Positions 1-10,706 of a stretch of 64,000 nucleotides of DNA are shown piece after piece (the stretch's first letter is position 1; the number at the start of each line of letters is the position of its first letter). The stretch is taken from NCBI RefSeq assembly GCF_022539315.1, contig NC_066323.1:17039719-17103718 (forward strand), written 5' to 3'. Source of the DNA: Serinus canaria (lineage: Eukaryota > Chordata > Aves > Passeriformes > Fringillidae). The translations under genes and the position numbers were made by a program. Below the pieces are notes generated by a model, which was given only the letters and a program-made list of their open reading frames with translations, was not told the origin of the DNA and did not search any database.

Positions 1-170
1 TACTATTTATAATGAATAAACATTATGACTTTCAAAGCACTGATGATTTTGTCCTAAAATGTAGTATTGTGATAAATACATTGATACATTTTAATCTGAA
101 TATCATGAAGAAATAAACCATGTTATCTTCGATGCAGCCTGTATTCATTGTATGAGTGTATTTTGCACCC
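1..170 (+). terminator. Candidate polyadenylation region of an upstream gene (3' UTR end)
   Basis: The first 130 bases are AT-rich. They carry AATAAA at 15-20 and a second AATAAA at 112-117. The second is followed at about 139-166 by a GT-rich tract (tgtattcattgtatgagtg), the usual arrangement of a vertebrate polyadenylation site with its downstream element. No coding sequence is visible, so at most this is the tail of a 3' UTR whose gene lies left of the window. If the KCNE gene at 9.8 kb is KCNE5, mammalian gene order would put ACSL4 here in the same orientation; that is an inference. AATAAA also occurs by chance in AT-rich DNA. Confidence 0.3.
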
Positions 171-1302
171 ATCCTGGGCTGGGGGAGCACTGGGCAGCCT
201 CTGTGCCCAGGTTCTGCTTGTGTGCCATGTTGAACTCTGTATGTGTCTGGCTGTGGGTGAGATAAAGAACTTTGCATTTTCTGAGTGCCATGAGTACCAG
301 TGCATCTGCCCAACAAGGGAAAAGCCCTTGCCATGCCATGCATTCAAAAACAAATAGCATAGGTTTAAACCCAGCACAAGCAGGGCAACTGGGATGGCTT
401 CAGAAAATGCAGGGACTTTGTAATCAGTTATTGGGGGTATCTGTCCTGAATTATATTTTTTTTTCTTCAGAAACCTCAAGAATTTTTAATAGGCCTACAC
501 ACAAGCTGATTGTAACATGGGGAAGACACTTCAAAATTGGTGGAATAAATTTTAGTGCCAAATCAGTGTGCAAGGGAATTTTACTTCACCCTAGGCTTGG
601 TGAACATTTTATTTCCTCACTATTTTGTAAGGGATGTAACCATCTTTTATTTCTTTCTGCCTTTTTTCTGTGTGCATTTTATTTTTATTTTGTTCTTTTA
701 AGTCTAGCCCACATCCATTAGAAAAGGAAGGAATTTCTTAAACAGAGGACATTAAATAAGGGGAAAGGAGATTTTTTTTTTCTTACTTTCCAGTTTCTGT
801 TTCTCTGATACACATCTTAACTTCTGAGACAATTGAAATTTAAAACTCTCTTACTAACACTTATTCCCTGCTCCAAACTGCTATTTTTTCTAATTTTCTC
901 AATTTTGCTTCCAAGGACTTGGCCCTTAGCAGGGGCCTCATGTCCTAGGCTTGCTGCAAAGGCCATGTAAACTTTTGTTTCCTACTTGCAATCCCTTTTC
1001 TGAAAACGACTGGATAGAACCCTGCTTGCTTGCACAGTTTGGAACTGGGTGCTCCTTCCCAGGAGGAGTGCATCCTTGTCACAGGGGGATTGAGAAATGT
1101 CACCTTCCTTTTCTGTTCCAGCAGCTGCAGGGTGGGGGAGCTGTGATTTCTCCCCTTCCCCACAATCCCACTGGGGTGCTTCACTGACCTCACAGTAGGG
1201 AATTTTGGGCATTTTGGCTGCTCCATCCTCTTCTCAAGAGCGTCCCAAGCACTTTCCTATGTGAGAGCAGGAGAGACTGGAAACAAGACAGACAGGGAGG
1301 AA
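171..1302. other. Noncoding interval, no recognised element
   Basis: Mixed-composition unique-looking sequence. Overlapping short open frames on both strands at 123-721 and 945-1226 show no recognisable domain or coding signature and mutually shadow one another. No tRNA, splice-bounded exon or repeat family was recognised. Confidence 0.5.
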
Positions 1303-1387
1303 AGGCCCTGTCCCTGCCCATGGTGGGGGTCTGGAATTGGATGATCTTTAGGGTCCCTTCCAGCCTCAGCCACTCTATGATTCTTTG
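1303..1387 (+). mobile_element. CR1 LINE, 5'-truncated 3' tail
   Basis: The stretch reads like the conserved 3' end of avian CR1 retrotransposons. It has a 'ccctgcccatgg' block, then 'gatgatctttagggtccc', 'ttccagcctcagcc', and the terminal octamer-type sequence 'tctatgattctttg'. CR1 elements typically end in short repeats of ATTCTATG and are heavily 5'-truncated, as here, where only about 85 bases are recognisable. There is no poly(A) tail, which is normal for CR1. Divergence from the consensus as I remember it suggests an old, inactive copy. The 5' boundary is approximate. Confidence 0.8.
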
Positions 1388-4002
1388 AAAATCATCCATT
1401 TTTCTCACAGTCAAGCCATGCAGGGGAGAACTGGGAGGAGCTCTTGTCATGGGAAGGGAGGAGCCTGGGGCAGAGCAGTACCTTGATTTATTATGTGCTG
1501 CAGAAATCTTTGACAGAGCTCTAAGGATAACTTGGGATGCTGTTGATCCCTTCTTGTTATCATTGTCAAGAATGAGGAGGTTCTTGGGAACCACATGTGC
1601 TTCTGGGATGTGAATCCTGAATGCTCAGTCAAAGGGGAATGAGCCTGCCATGGATATTGCATTTGACAGAAAAGCCATGCAAAAGTTGGGAGGAATGTGC
1701 TCACAGCAATGGAGTCCAGCCCCACTCATGAGTGCAGAAAGAGCAGATCTCAGGGTCCTTCCTCTTATTTTTCTGTGTGAGTGTGCATATTTTACAAGAT
1801 GGAAATAAATCACCACAGCTGCTTAACTGTCTGTTGTCTCATTAGAATTGGAAGCTTTTGAGAGAAAGGTTTTCATAAAAAGTTTTTTTCTTTGTGTCAC
1901 AACCATGATTTTAAATTTGTTATTAATTCTCCCTTTATCTAGAAATGACTTCTACTCCCATCACAATACCCAGTGTATGCACTTTGCCATACTTTAGTAT
2001 CTATTGCTATTCCTTTATGCAGGCATTAATGAATAAACTAGGAAAAGAATAACTTTTAATGACACCTATTATCCTTTTCCCTAGATATTTCAGTGTTTCT
2101 TGTTTAAATAAAAGCTAGAAATTAACATTTTCTCCAATAATCTCACAGGGTTTTCTACTCAGTGTTGCTAAAACTATATATCCAAATAACAAATGCTGTT
2201 GAAGTGTATCTTTCTGGGCTATTTTGAAAGGTACAAAATGCCTTTCCCACTCTACAAATCTTCATGGAAAATAGCTGATTGTCAAACAGGTTCTGTGTCC
2301 TCAGAAATCTGCTTCTGCACCTCTGTGCAGAAGAGTTAGGTTTTTAATCCTTAACCCTAGGTGAAGGTCTGTGCACATTCAAACACAAAATATCTGGCTA
2401 CAGGTCTGTAACCGGTATCTCCAAAAGTAATGAAAAAATACAAAGCTACTTAACTTTGCTATTCCAAACCCCAACCCAAATTATCACATGCTACTAATGT
2501 TTTTTGGTAGCAAGGATGTCTGCATTTTCTCAGAAGTATGGCAGACAGCAGCATGTAAACTATTTGTTATGTCTGAATTCCGCGCTTTATTCTTGCACAT
2601 TTAAGAAATGCATTATCTCTGGTTACTGCTGATGTGTAAAGCATACATTTTTGCTGTGTTGCTAACCATGAACATTTGCTATCCATAAAGTCTTCTGGCC
2701 TTAAAGTCTATAAAGTGGATTACTAGGAGATACCTTTTTATGAAATAAGAAGAAATTAATTTAAGGCAATATCAATGCGACCATCAGAAACCTGGAACAG
2801 CTTGAATTTATAAACTTTTTTTTGTATTGCTCACTTCAATGTTCTGCTTAATTGCAAGGAAACCTGAATCCTGATTAGAAGATCCCATTTTAAATTTATT
2901 TTCGCTTTTCCAATAACATCTAGATATTCCCTAGAGCAACTGGAGAGTCCTAGGGTTACTTAAAGAAGCATGTGAGTTGATTTGAATCTGTTCAAGATAT
3001 TTGTCTATTGTAAAATACTAAAACTTGCAGTCTGCTTCTGTGGTTATTGCAGGTAAAAGGCCATTTGACTTGCCATATTTTCACTCCCAGCACTTCTGGG
3101 CAGCTCATCACAGGCTGGGAAATTCTCATCAGTCTTGGGAAGAAAAATGCTGCAGTTAGAGGATTAGTCAGGTTCAAAAAGTGAAGGGTATTTATCATGC
3201 AAACAGGCTTCAAAATCAGGATGTGTACACATTGCTTGGCTCCGTTTTGCCATCGTGGTTCCCACAAAAATACTTTGCAGTGTTCACACACAGTTTACAT
3301 CTTTGCTTAGTGCATTTACATCGCCTCAGAACCAGCGGCTGATTAACCCGGGGTGGCTGTGGACAGCTTGGGCACTGCAGCATTTTGACATGCACTGTTT
3401 ATTATTCAGCTACTCAGGCAATGTCATGAAAAATCATAATAAAACTAGGAAGACACATCACATTTGACCTTTGCTGAATAATTTAATAAAGCCAGCTTGA
3501 TACACAAATATGAAAGAGCAGTTGCTGGTAAGAGCGGAACTATTGCTTCCTTGTCTGAGAATTGGAAACAGTTCAGAAGCTTTATTAACCATTCAGTGTC
3601 TTCATCCTCAGCAAAGTTTGTCCCTTAGGCCATAACCAAATGTTAAGCTACTTGTTTCTCCCCACACTCCCCTCCTTTCAGCGCTCACACGGGTATCTTT
3701 GCTTATGCTGTACACAATTATGGTCTCAGTTCTTCTCATGGCTCTGAACAATTATCCAATTTTTTTCCTCACAGACTCAGTTTTATTTACACAAACATTT
3801 TTCTCCCCATATGTGTGCATTTATTCATAATGATCTCAAATGTACGTACCCTTAACATTTTAGCTTTCAAAGGGTGATGGTTACAGGTACTCTGCACACT
3901 CAAACCATGATGTTTTGTAATTCAGAAATTCAGAGGTGGAAGAAGTGTCTTTGGAGCCACTCTCATGCGAGTGTCCCCACGGTCAGTAACAGAATAATTA
4001 AC
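1388..4002. other. AT-rich noncoding interval
   Basis: Mostly AT-rich sequence with scattered AATAAA/ATTAAA motifs and short homopolymer runs. Open frames at 1447-1816 and 2992-3467 are short, overlap on opposite strands and have no recognisable protein features. Nothing else could be supported. Confidence 0.5.
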
Positions 4003-4800
4003 TAAGGGTACAAATCTCCTGCGTGTTTTGAAATGCTGTTTTGGCTGCACTTATCCTGGGGAAGGGTCTGTTGGGGCTGGGGGTGGTGTGGCTTGCAGGG
4101 ACCATCTGGTTCTGCATTGCATGAGCCGTGGAGCATCACTGGGGTCTTGCCCCTCTGCGGAGCAGTGTTTGACTGAGCCCTTTTCCCACCGTCCCCAGCT
4201 GAAATCTCCAGCTGGTGGAAGACACGCATTGCCCTCAGCATCATGGTTTCTCCTCATTGCATCCCTTTCCTTTGTGGCTCTCCAACAAACTTGATCCTGC
4301 CACTCTGCAGGTGTCCAATGGCCACACCTTTTATCCCAGTGCCTGCATCAGCTCGACAGAATTTCCCTTTCCCTTGCTCTTCCCAAAGACTCTGACCAGC
4401 AGCACCAGCACCAACTGCAGCGCTCCCAAAGCATCACATCACTGCTTCACCTGGCACTGAAACCTGAGGGAAATACCTGCACACTCATGGCTGCCTGACC
4501 TGAAAAGGGGATAGTGAAGGTGTGTGAAAAGGCAAGGTGGAGCTCAGCTTTTCCTTCAGAGCCCTGAAGGGTTTCTGAGTGCAGGGCAGCCACACCAGGC
4601 ATGGGGTGGGGATGGTGGGGGGTCAGGGGGACAACTGCAGAGTATGTGGGGAGCAGCCAAAACATGGCCCTCACTGTGCACACCCAGGGCACTGGAATGT
4701 TTCTCTGTCTGCTCTGGGCTGCCCTGACCCCCAGGGGAGCACTGACTCTGACCCTCATCCATGAGAAAGTTTCCTGCACTTCAAGATAAACTAGAATCCC
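4003..4800. other. GC-rich, CpG-poor patch
   Basis: This stretch is clearly richer in G and C than its flanks but has few CpG dinucleotides and many TG/CA, the signature of methylated, decayed GC-rich DNA rather than an active CpG island. Several overlapping open frames occur on both strands (4002-4294, 4447-4803), as expected when stop codons are rare in GC-rich sequence. None resembles a known protein. Confidence 0.45.
4603..4630 (+). other. G-quadruplex motif
   Basis: Four uninterrupted G tracts of 4, 4, 6 and 5 bases are separated by loops of 1, 5 and 3 bases (ggggtgggg, atggt, gggggg, tca, ggggg). This satisfies the usual G3+N1-7 quadruplex pattern with longer than minimal tracts. It lies in a GC-rich patch with no gene. 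The motif is plain in the sequence; folding and function are not shown. Confidence 0.6.
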
Positions 4801-6098
4801 CAAAATGGGGAACAGATTATAGAGAGCAGTGTAGGTGTGTCACCTAGTGAGAAATTGAGGTTTGGGATTTTTAGTGTGCTGTGGATGGAAGCAAGATGGA
4901 GGGCACAGGGTGCTGTCCTGGGTTTCTTCTTCATGCTTCTTCTTCCTTCTTCTCCATGGGTTTGGGTGACATTTTGTAATTGGGCAGAAAGGTCTGCATT
5001 GGGGGCTCTGTGGGATCAGTGGGTTAAAAGATGAAATAATCCAGGTGTGAGTTCTTCATTGGATAGTTTAGTCTTAAAAGCCCTTGTACCAAGAGATTGT
5101 TGGCCATTTTGTGCCTTCTAATGAAGAGCTGCTGAACTCACAGCAGTGAGACTGTTTTACTGAGAAGAAACAATAAACACCTGAGTCCCAACATGAAATA
5201 CTGCCTCAAGTGCCTTCAATGCAGACCCAGGGAAACCCACAGCTGGTGCCCCCACGCCTCACCAGCTGAGAGGATCCAGCTGTGAGGAGAGCTCAGAGCC
5301 ACTGCCAGGAGCAGCTTGTGTCCTGCTGGGCCTGGGGCACATCAGGGGGGCAGCCCTGGGCTGGAGGTGCTGGGGCTGGGCCCAGTGTGTGGCAGCCATC
5401 TGGTGGCTCTGGTGCCAGCGTGTCCAGCTGCCATGTGCAGAGGAAACAGCACAGCCCTCCCCGTGGGTGGGTGCAGAGACAGCAGCAGCCCTGCTGGGAA
5501 TCCTCTGAGAAAACCCAGGAAATATTTCTGCTGAGGGTTAGCCCCAAATACAGTTTTCTACATGGGTGGAAAGGCTATTCCAGGGAAGGTGTGCAGTGGG
5601 TGGGAGGGGAGATGGTGCTGTGGCCCCTCAGTGTCCCTAAAAGTGCATTTTTCTCATGTGTGTGAGGTCAGCAAGGGGTGGCTGAGGGGAGCAGCCAGGG
5701 CAGAGGTGTTCCCAGAGGGGCTGCCTTGGGGTAGAGCTCAGTTTATCCTTTGGGAATGGTTGGGAACAGCATGTGCCATTTCTGGAGTAGGCTCCTGGGG
5801 CATGGAGCACTGTGAAAATTAAATCCCCCTCCCTTTCAGGTGCTCCTGGGACGTGGCAGGGCATGCCAGTGCTGCAGAGGTCCCAGGTGATCCACGTGGG
5901 AGCAGCAGTGGTGGGGAACAGGATCTCTGGGGGTTTGCCCTTGCCGTGCTCACTGCTGTGAGCCTGTGCCTTAGCCTGGCTTTGGTTTCAGAGCATTTTG
6001 GTGGAGCCAGCCATGACCCAGACTGTGCCTGCCGTGCTGAGACTGCAGGGGAGCCTCAGGGGGGAGGGCTCTGCCTGTCCCAGCCAGGTGCTGACCCT
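4801..6098. other. Noncoding interval with a second GC-rich patch
   Basis: AT-richer sequence to about 5280, then a GC-rich but CpG-poor patch to about 6130 containing several overlapping open frames on both strands (for example 5282-5665 and 5853-6149). The translations are rich in G, W, S, P and A with no domain, and appear to be chance. No exon with good splice borders and a recognisable product was found. Confidence 0.45.
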
Positions 6099-6127
6099 GG
6101 GGACAGGGACAGGGACAGGGTACAGGG
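6099..6127 (+). repeat. GGGACA hexamer microsatellite / G-quadruplex motif
   Basis: Five G tracts (GGGG, GGG, GGG, GGG, GGG) are separated by ACA, ACA, ACA and TACA. The core is a short (GGGACA)n array and also a textbook quadruplex pattern on the plus strand. It is too short to be a telomere-like array and has a different unit from TTAGGG. Confidence 0.65.
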
Positions 6128-9100
6128 CTGGCTTGCCCTGCTTTGCTGAGAACCAAGCACAGCAAAACCACCTGTGAGACTCAGTGAAGACAGTTGGTTG
6201 GGCTGAAATAACCCTGTGGATCCTGTAAATAAATCCTGGGGTTTAGACAGGCATCAGACTTGTGGCAGACACCCTTACCTGCCTCCTTTTGTAATCCTTA
6301 TTCTTAAAGGGCTACATAAATGCCAGATATTTAAAAGATCTGGAAGGAAGCATTTTCTCCAGCCCTCATTTAAAGGAAAATATAATCTCTATTAGTGTGG
6401 GTAACATCACAAGTGCTCTTGCCAAAGAGGGACTTGGAGTTGTTAATTTTTTTACTGCCAAATATAAGAAAAATTCCATAAAAGAATACACAGAATAGAT
6501 AAGGAGCTCAATCTTATGCCCATGTGCACCCATTTCCCTTTGATTTTTAGTGGAAATTTTAGGTGTGTGGGGACCCAGAGATAGCAAAGAACAAGGCAAT
6601 TTTAATCTGTGAAACTACAGTTCTGTTACTTCTATTCTGATTCTGCTCAAGATCATCAGGAAAGATTAACTTTGGCAGCTTGTTCAGTGACTAAATCTTG
6701 ATATTTTTGTGGCTTAATTCATAACATAACTGTAAGCTATTGCCCTGTGTTTATATTTCCCATCCATTTCTCACATTTCCAAAGCATACTGATATGTGAT
6801 CCTGGCAATTTAGCTACCATAATTGGCATTTTTCTAGGGCCAAAAGGAAACAAATTCCTTATCCTCCATACTTCTTTAATTTCTGAAAAACAACAAGTAA
6901 CATGGTTAATCCTCTTTTTTGATCTTTCCCCCCCCTTTGAGTTTTTCTTATGGTCTTTTCCTTTTAATCTTTTACTTTCTTTTTAATCTTCACTCATTGT
7001 CCCCCTGCATTTGAAGAATTTCATGTACTTACATCTCCAAAAAGAATTGGATCGCTTTATGGAAATAGCTCTTTAGGATCTTGTTCAAAGCACCATTATG
7101 TACTTTTAACTGTTTGGGGGAGGGTGAAAAAAGGAGAGAAAAAGCAACTTTAAAAGCCCTGTTTGTTTGTGTAACCTAGCAGAACACTGATGCCTTCCAC
7201 AAGATGCAGAAGCAGTGTCTGGAAACACCCCACCTAAAATAAGACCAGATCACTCTAGATGAGCAGGAGGATGAATAAGCATCTGCCTTTGGCAGGGGTT
7301 GGATCCCATTATCTGACTGGGGTGTGCTTGGGCAAGGGCATTTCAGGAGGGCCAGGCAGAGCAGGACAGGTGAGCCCTGTGCTTCACCCTGAGCAGCTCC
7401 TCCAGCCTGGAGGGCATCAGCTGTGCTGTGTGCATGCAAACCCCCCAGAGCTTCCCTGCAGAGGCCACCAGCACAGCCCCAAGGAAGCCTTCCTTTGTGC
7501 AGGAGCCTTTCTCAGGGGCTGGGGGCAGCTCTGGGAGCAGCCACGTGGAGCTGGCCACGTGCAGGATGGGTTTTGCTACGGGTGGCCTGGAGTGGCCTCT
7601 TCTCATGGTGACCTGGGCATGTCACAGCCCAGCTGCTGGACAGGGAATGTGTCACACTGGGTTTGTTGGGCCAGGATTCTGCGTTTGGGAGATCCCAGCA
7701 TGGCCCAGTGTTAACACAATAATTTATCTTCCAGGCTTAGGCTGCTGTGTCTCTGACTGTGAATGCTGGAGAAATAAAGTGTTTTGTGCCTTTCATCAAG
7801 CACTAAAGAACTGCTTAGACGTGTGAGGATGCCAGCACACTGCATAGCATAAGATGAGTTGAAACTCTTTATTTCTAGGAAATAATGAGTATGCATCTCA
7901 GGAATCAGGTGAAGCTGTGTTTTAAGGGGCAAGGTGAAGCACAGCATTCCTTGTTCATTGCCGCTCTGAATTCACTGGTGGGATTTTTGTCGCTCAATTC
8001 TTGACTCCCTTGTGGTGTCCTAGCCCTCAAAACCTCCTTTAATTATTTAAAAAAATTATTTTGCCAATCTTAAAAGCCTCAGAAACTGGCCAACAGAGGT
8101 TATGTGTTTCTCAAGCAGGCAAGAAATTTACAGGGATTAACATGTGTCCAACTTAATCTATGCAGAATTGCAGGCTTCTTTTACTGAAGCAAATTCTTTA
8201 AAAAACAAACAAACAAACAGTAAGAATTTACAGAGTTCTGGAAAAGTTACAAAACCTAAATGAAAATCCTTTTCCAGTTACATGACTATAAATTGGGCAT
8301 AGTTCCCCTGAATATTTTATACTAGTTTAATGCATGTATTTTATTTGTAGTTTGACTGCTGATAAAACTTTTCTTCTGTTGCCTCAAAACAAGATTCAGT
8401 CCCCTGAATCTCTTCTCCTTTACCCACAAGAATAGGTGAATTCGATCTCTCCTATAACTTGGCCCCAACCAAGAACAGGATTTGGCATTGCTCTTTATTG
8501 GAATTTTAAATCTTTTTTCTTTCTATTATTTCCTTTTTTTTTTTTTTTTAAGGGCTGATTTTAAAACAAATAGTTACAATGTGGAGCTGAGCATTTCTTC
8601 TAGAAGTTGCATATTCTAAATGTACTTATACCATAGTCTGCTGCTCATATAAAATTACAGACTTCACTTTCATCTTTCTTTTTACAAGAAACCCTTAATG
8701 ACAAACGCAGGCTGTTTAGTGATACCGATATACTGCAATCTTAGCATGTGAATTAGTCATCATACAATCAGTTCAGGGGGTCAGCCCTAAAGAAACAGTG
8801 CAGAGTTGGCAAACTGCTAGTCTGGTGATGTGCTCTCCACTTCAAAGTCATGGTGCTTATTCCCCAGAATTCAGATCACAGAAAGAAACAGCTGGTATTG
8901 TCGTTTGTGGCAGTAAGGACTTTTTTTTTTTGTAGCAAGATAAGGTTTCACTACTTTGTAAAACAACAATTTACTTTAGAGTGACCCAGCCTGTAAAACA
9001 CAATAGGAAGCAGGAACCCACGGAGCACTGCTCTGCTATTATTATGCAAGTAGACATGACCTGTGACAAACCACACTGGAGAAGACTTAACCTCCTTGCT

Positions 9101-9546
9101 CCTTGTCTGAAAATATTCTGTAGTAGTCCACTTGTCAGTGGCAGTCAAAGGTTTCATATTCCAGAATGACTTTATAAGCAGCTCTTTTCTGTTTGGATAT
9201 TGCCCTCTTGAACATTTCCAGTGTGGCACGTATTTTTGGCAGAACACAGCTACAGACTACCAGTCCTAATGCTCAATGCAAACACATTACAAGTTTCAAC
9301 TTTACACCTCAGCTCCAAGGCTGTCAAATTTGAGTTCAAATTAAAGTTTTCATGTTCATCATGTAGATAGCAGTTGACTGAAATGCATTTTTTTTCTTTT
9401 CTTCTTCCCCTAAACCCCCACTGGTGCTTTTAAAGTCATTTCCCCTAGTAACCTGAGCAGATTTGTTGCCCAAATATTGTGGGGGTAGGGGAATAAAAAA
9501 TTAAATCACACATTTTAAACTTTCTGGCAGATGTGTGTCTCAGGGT
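6128..9546. other. Noncoding interval upstream of the KCNE gene
   Basis: AT-rich sequence with one GC-rich CpG-poor patch at about 7330-7690 that again holds overlapping open frames on both strands (7259-7826). It also contains a T16 run at 8534-8549 and an AAAC microsatellite. A non-coding 5' exon of the KCNE gene could lie here, because KCNE genes usually have untranslated upstream exons, but none can be placed from sequence alone. Confidence 0.45.
8199..8219 (+). repeat. (AAAC)n microsatellite
   Basis: About four AAAC units follow a short A run. Simple low-complexity repeat with no sign of function. Confidence 0.7.
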
Positions 9547-9670
9547 TTTGTTATTGTTCAATTATTGTTATTATTCATAGACTTCAAAGTCAGACAAGGC
9601 AGGCTTATCAGCCAAATGCCTCATTATCAAATGACTGAGACCCAATAAGTGCTTAACAGCATTCCTTACC
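9547..9670 (+). promoter_or_regulatory. Cluster of heart-type transcription-factor motifs upstream of KCNE
   Basis: Within about 250 bases upstream of the KCNE start codon there are two SOX-like ATTGTT motifs (9553-9558, 9564-9569), two GATA sites in reverse (CTTATCA 9604-9610, TTATCA 9624-9629), an NKX2-type TAAGTG (9646-9651) and an M-CAT/TEAD-type CATTCCT (9660-9666). GATA, NKX2 and TEAD factors work together in cardiac promoters, and several KCNE subunits act in heart. Each motif is short and common, so the grouping, not any single site, is the evidence. Without cross-species conservation it remains a suggestion. Confidence 0.3.
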
Positions 9671-9786
9671 AAAAGAGGAAATGGTTCCAGGCCAGATCCA
9701 ACTCTGCCAGAGCTGGTGGACAGAGTCCCACTTCAATGAAGCATCACTTGGGGCCCCTGGATGCTCACTCCCCTCTCTTTTCTGAC

Positions 9787-9810
9787 ATGCTTTCTAACTC
9801 CCCAAAATGA
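9787..9810 (+). promoter_or_regulatory. Seven-codon uORF overlapping the KCNE start codon
   Basis: An upstream ATG at 9787-9789 opens a frame of seven codons (M L S N S P K) and stops at TGA 9808-9810. That stop overlaps the KCNE start as ATGA. There is no AG between this ATG and the main ATG, so a splice acceptor cannot remove it; it is in the mRNA unless transcription starts inside this short stretch. The uORF ATG has C at -2 and A at -3, so it could be recognised. An overlapping stop/start can allow reinitiation or repress the main frame. That effect is inferred, not shown. Confidence 0.45.
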
Positions 9811-10133
9811 ACCAAACAGCTTTAGCTTCTCTCATCTCGCAATGTGTTCTGCAACTTCTGGAAAGGAACCTGGACACAAGGAAAAACGCTACAGAACAAA
9901 AAGAGCCACAATACAAACCATATGACAACGCCTATTTCTTCATCCTCTTTGTCATGTTGTTTTACTCTTTCCTGGCATTAACTGTCTTCTTTGGTTATGT
10001 ACGCTCGAAGAAAGCAGTTTCAAAGCAAGATCCTTACCAGGAGTTCATCGAGGACAGGAATCGAAATAAGAAGTGGAACATGACCCGGCCAGCGGTGATG
10101 AAATTTGACTTTGAAGAAGAAAGTATTCTTTGA
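9807..10133 (+). CDS. KCNE5: KCNE-family potassium-channel beta subunit, probably KCNE5 (KCNE1L)
   Basis: The ORF encodes a 108-residue single-pass type I membrane protein of the KCNE (MinK) family. These subunits assemble with voltage-gated potassium channels such as KCNQ1 and change gating and current size at the plasma membrane. Seen in the sequence: N-glycosylation sequons NQT (residue 2) and NAT (27) in the extracellular N-terminus; a hydrophobic helix at about 43-65 beginning DNAYFFIL; the family juxtamembrane motif YVRSKK (64-69); DPY at 75-77; and a short acidic C-terminus (FDFEEE). By position, L56-A57-L58 corresponds to the FTL activation triplet of human KCNE1. The coding region is one exon, as usual in KCNE genes. 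An in-frame TAA at 9795-9797 and A at -3 fix the start. AY..IL..M.FY..LA......Y.RS.K and the sequon spacing match KCNE5 best, while DPY...I..R recalls KCNE3. Family is near certain, member probable. It is shorter than human KCNE5 (142 residues). Confidence 0.85.
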   Translation: MNQTALASLISQCVLQLLERNLDTRKNATEQKEPQYKPYDNAYFFILFVMLFYSFLALTVFFGYVRSKKAVSKQDPYQEFIEDRNRNKKWNMTRPAVMKFDFEEESIL

Positions 10134-10700
10134 ACTCCTTAAACCAAAATACTCTGCAAAATGCACCGGGCTGTCTCTGCTGCCAAGATCTCAAGTGAGG
10201 ATCTACACATTTATCTTGTTCAACTGTTACCCTCACAATAGGGCAGAGTATTGCTCGAAATAGGTAAAGGAAAAAGAATTTTCTTCCTTTTGTTTTCTTG
10301 TAATCCATTTGTTGATGGAATATGTATTTTCTAAATTTAGGAGAAATCCTCTAAACTTTAAAATGAGAGTGAAAAGTGGACAGTTTTGGCTTTTGTTTCC
10401 GGTTTGGTGCAACAAGAATGGGAACCCATCCAACCCACACAGAGACCCTGAATTTAAGACAAAGGACTATGCATATACCCACTCCAGTGGAATGCTGTTG
10501 CTTCTGAGTCCTCAGACCTGGGAACTGGAGTGTAGTATCCCTGGGAAGTGCCTCCCTGGAATAGCAGAATGCATTTTGCCTAGACCAGCAAATACTGTTT
10601 AACATGTAAATACAGAAAAGCTCCTCTTGCATTCCCTCCCCTCAAAAATTAATTTCATATGCTATGGCAAAAGATTGAAAAAAAACATCTGCAAAATGTA

Positions 10701-10706
10701 ATTAAA
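10701..10706 (+). terminator. Candidate proximal poly(A) signal ATTAAA
   Basis: This is the commonest variant of the vertebrate polyadenylation hexamer, about 570 bases after the KCNE stop. A GT-rich stretch (ggttgtgtgttc) follows at about 10727-10738, at a reasonable distance for the downstream element. Confidence 0.3.

Noticed and set aside
272..721. 149-codon plus frame near the left end
   Set aside because: Overlaps several minus-strand frames and ends in a hydrophobic run made by T-rich DNA; no family resemblance.
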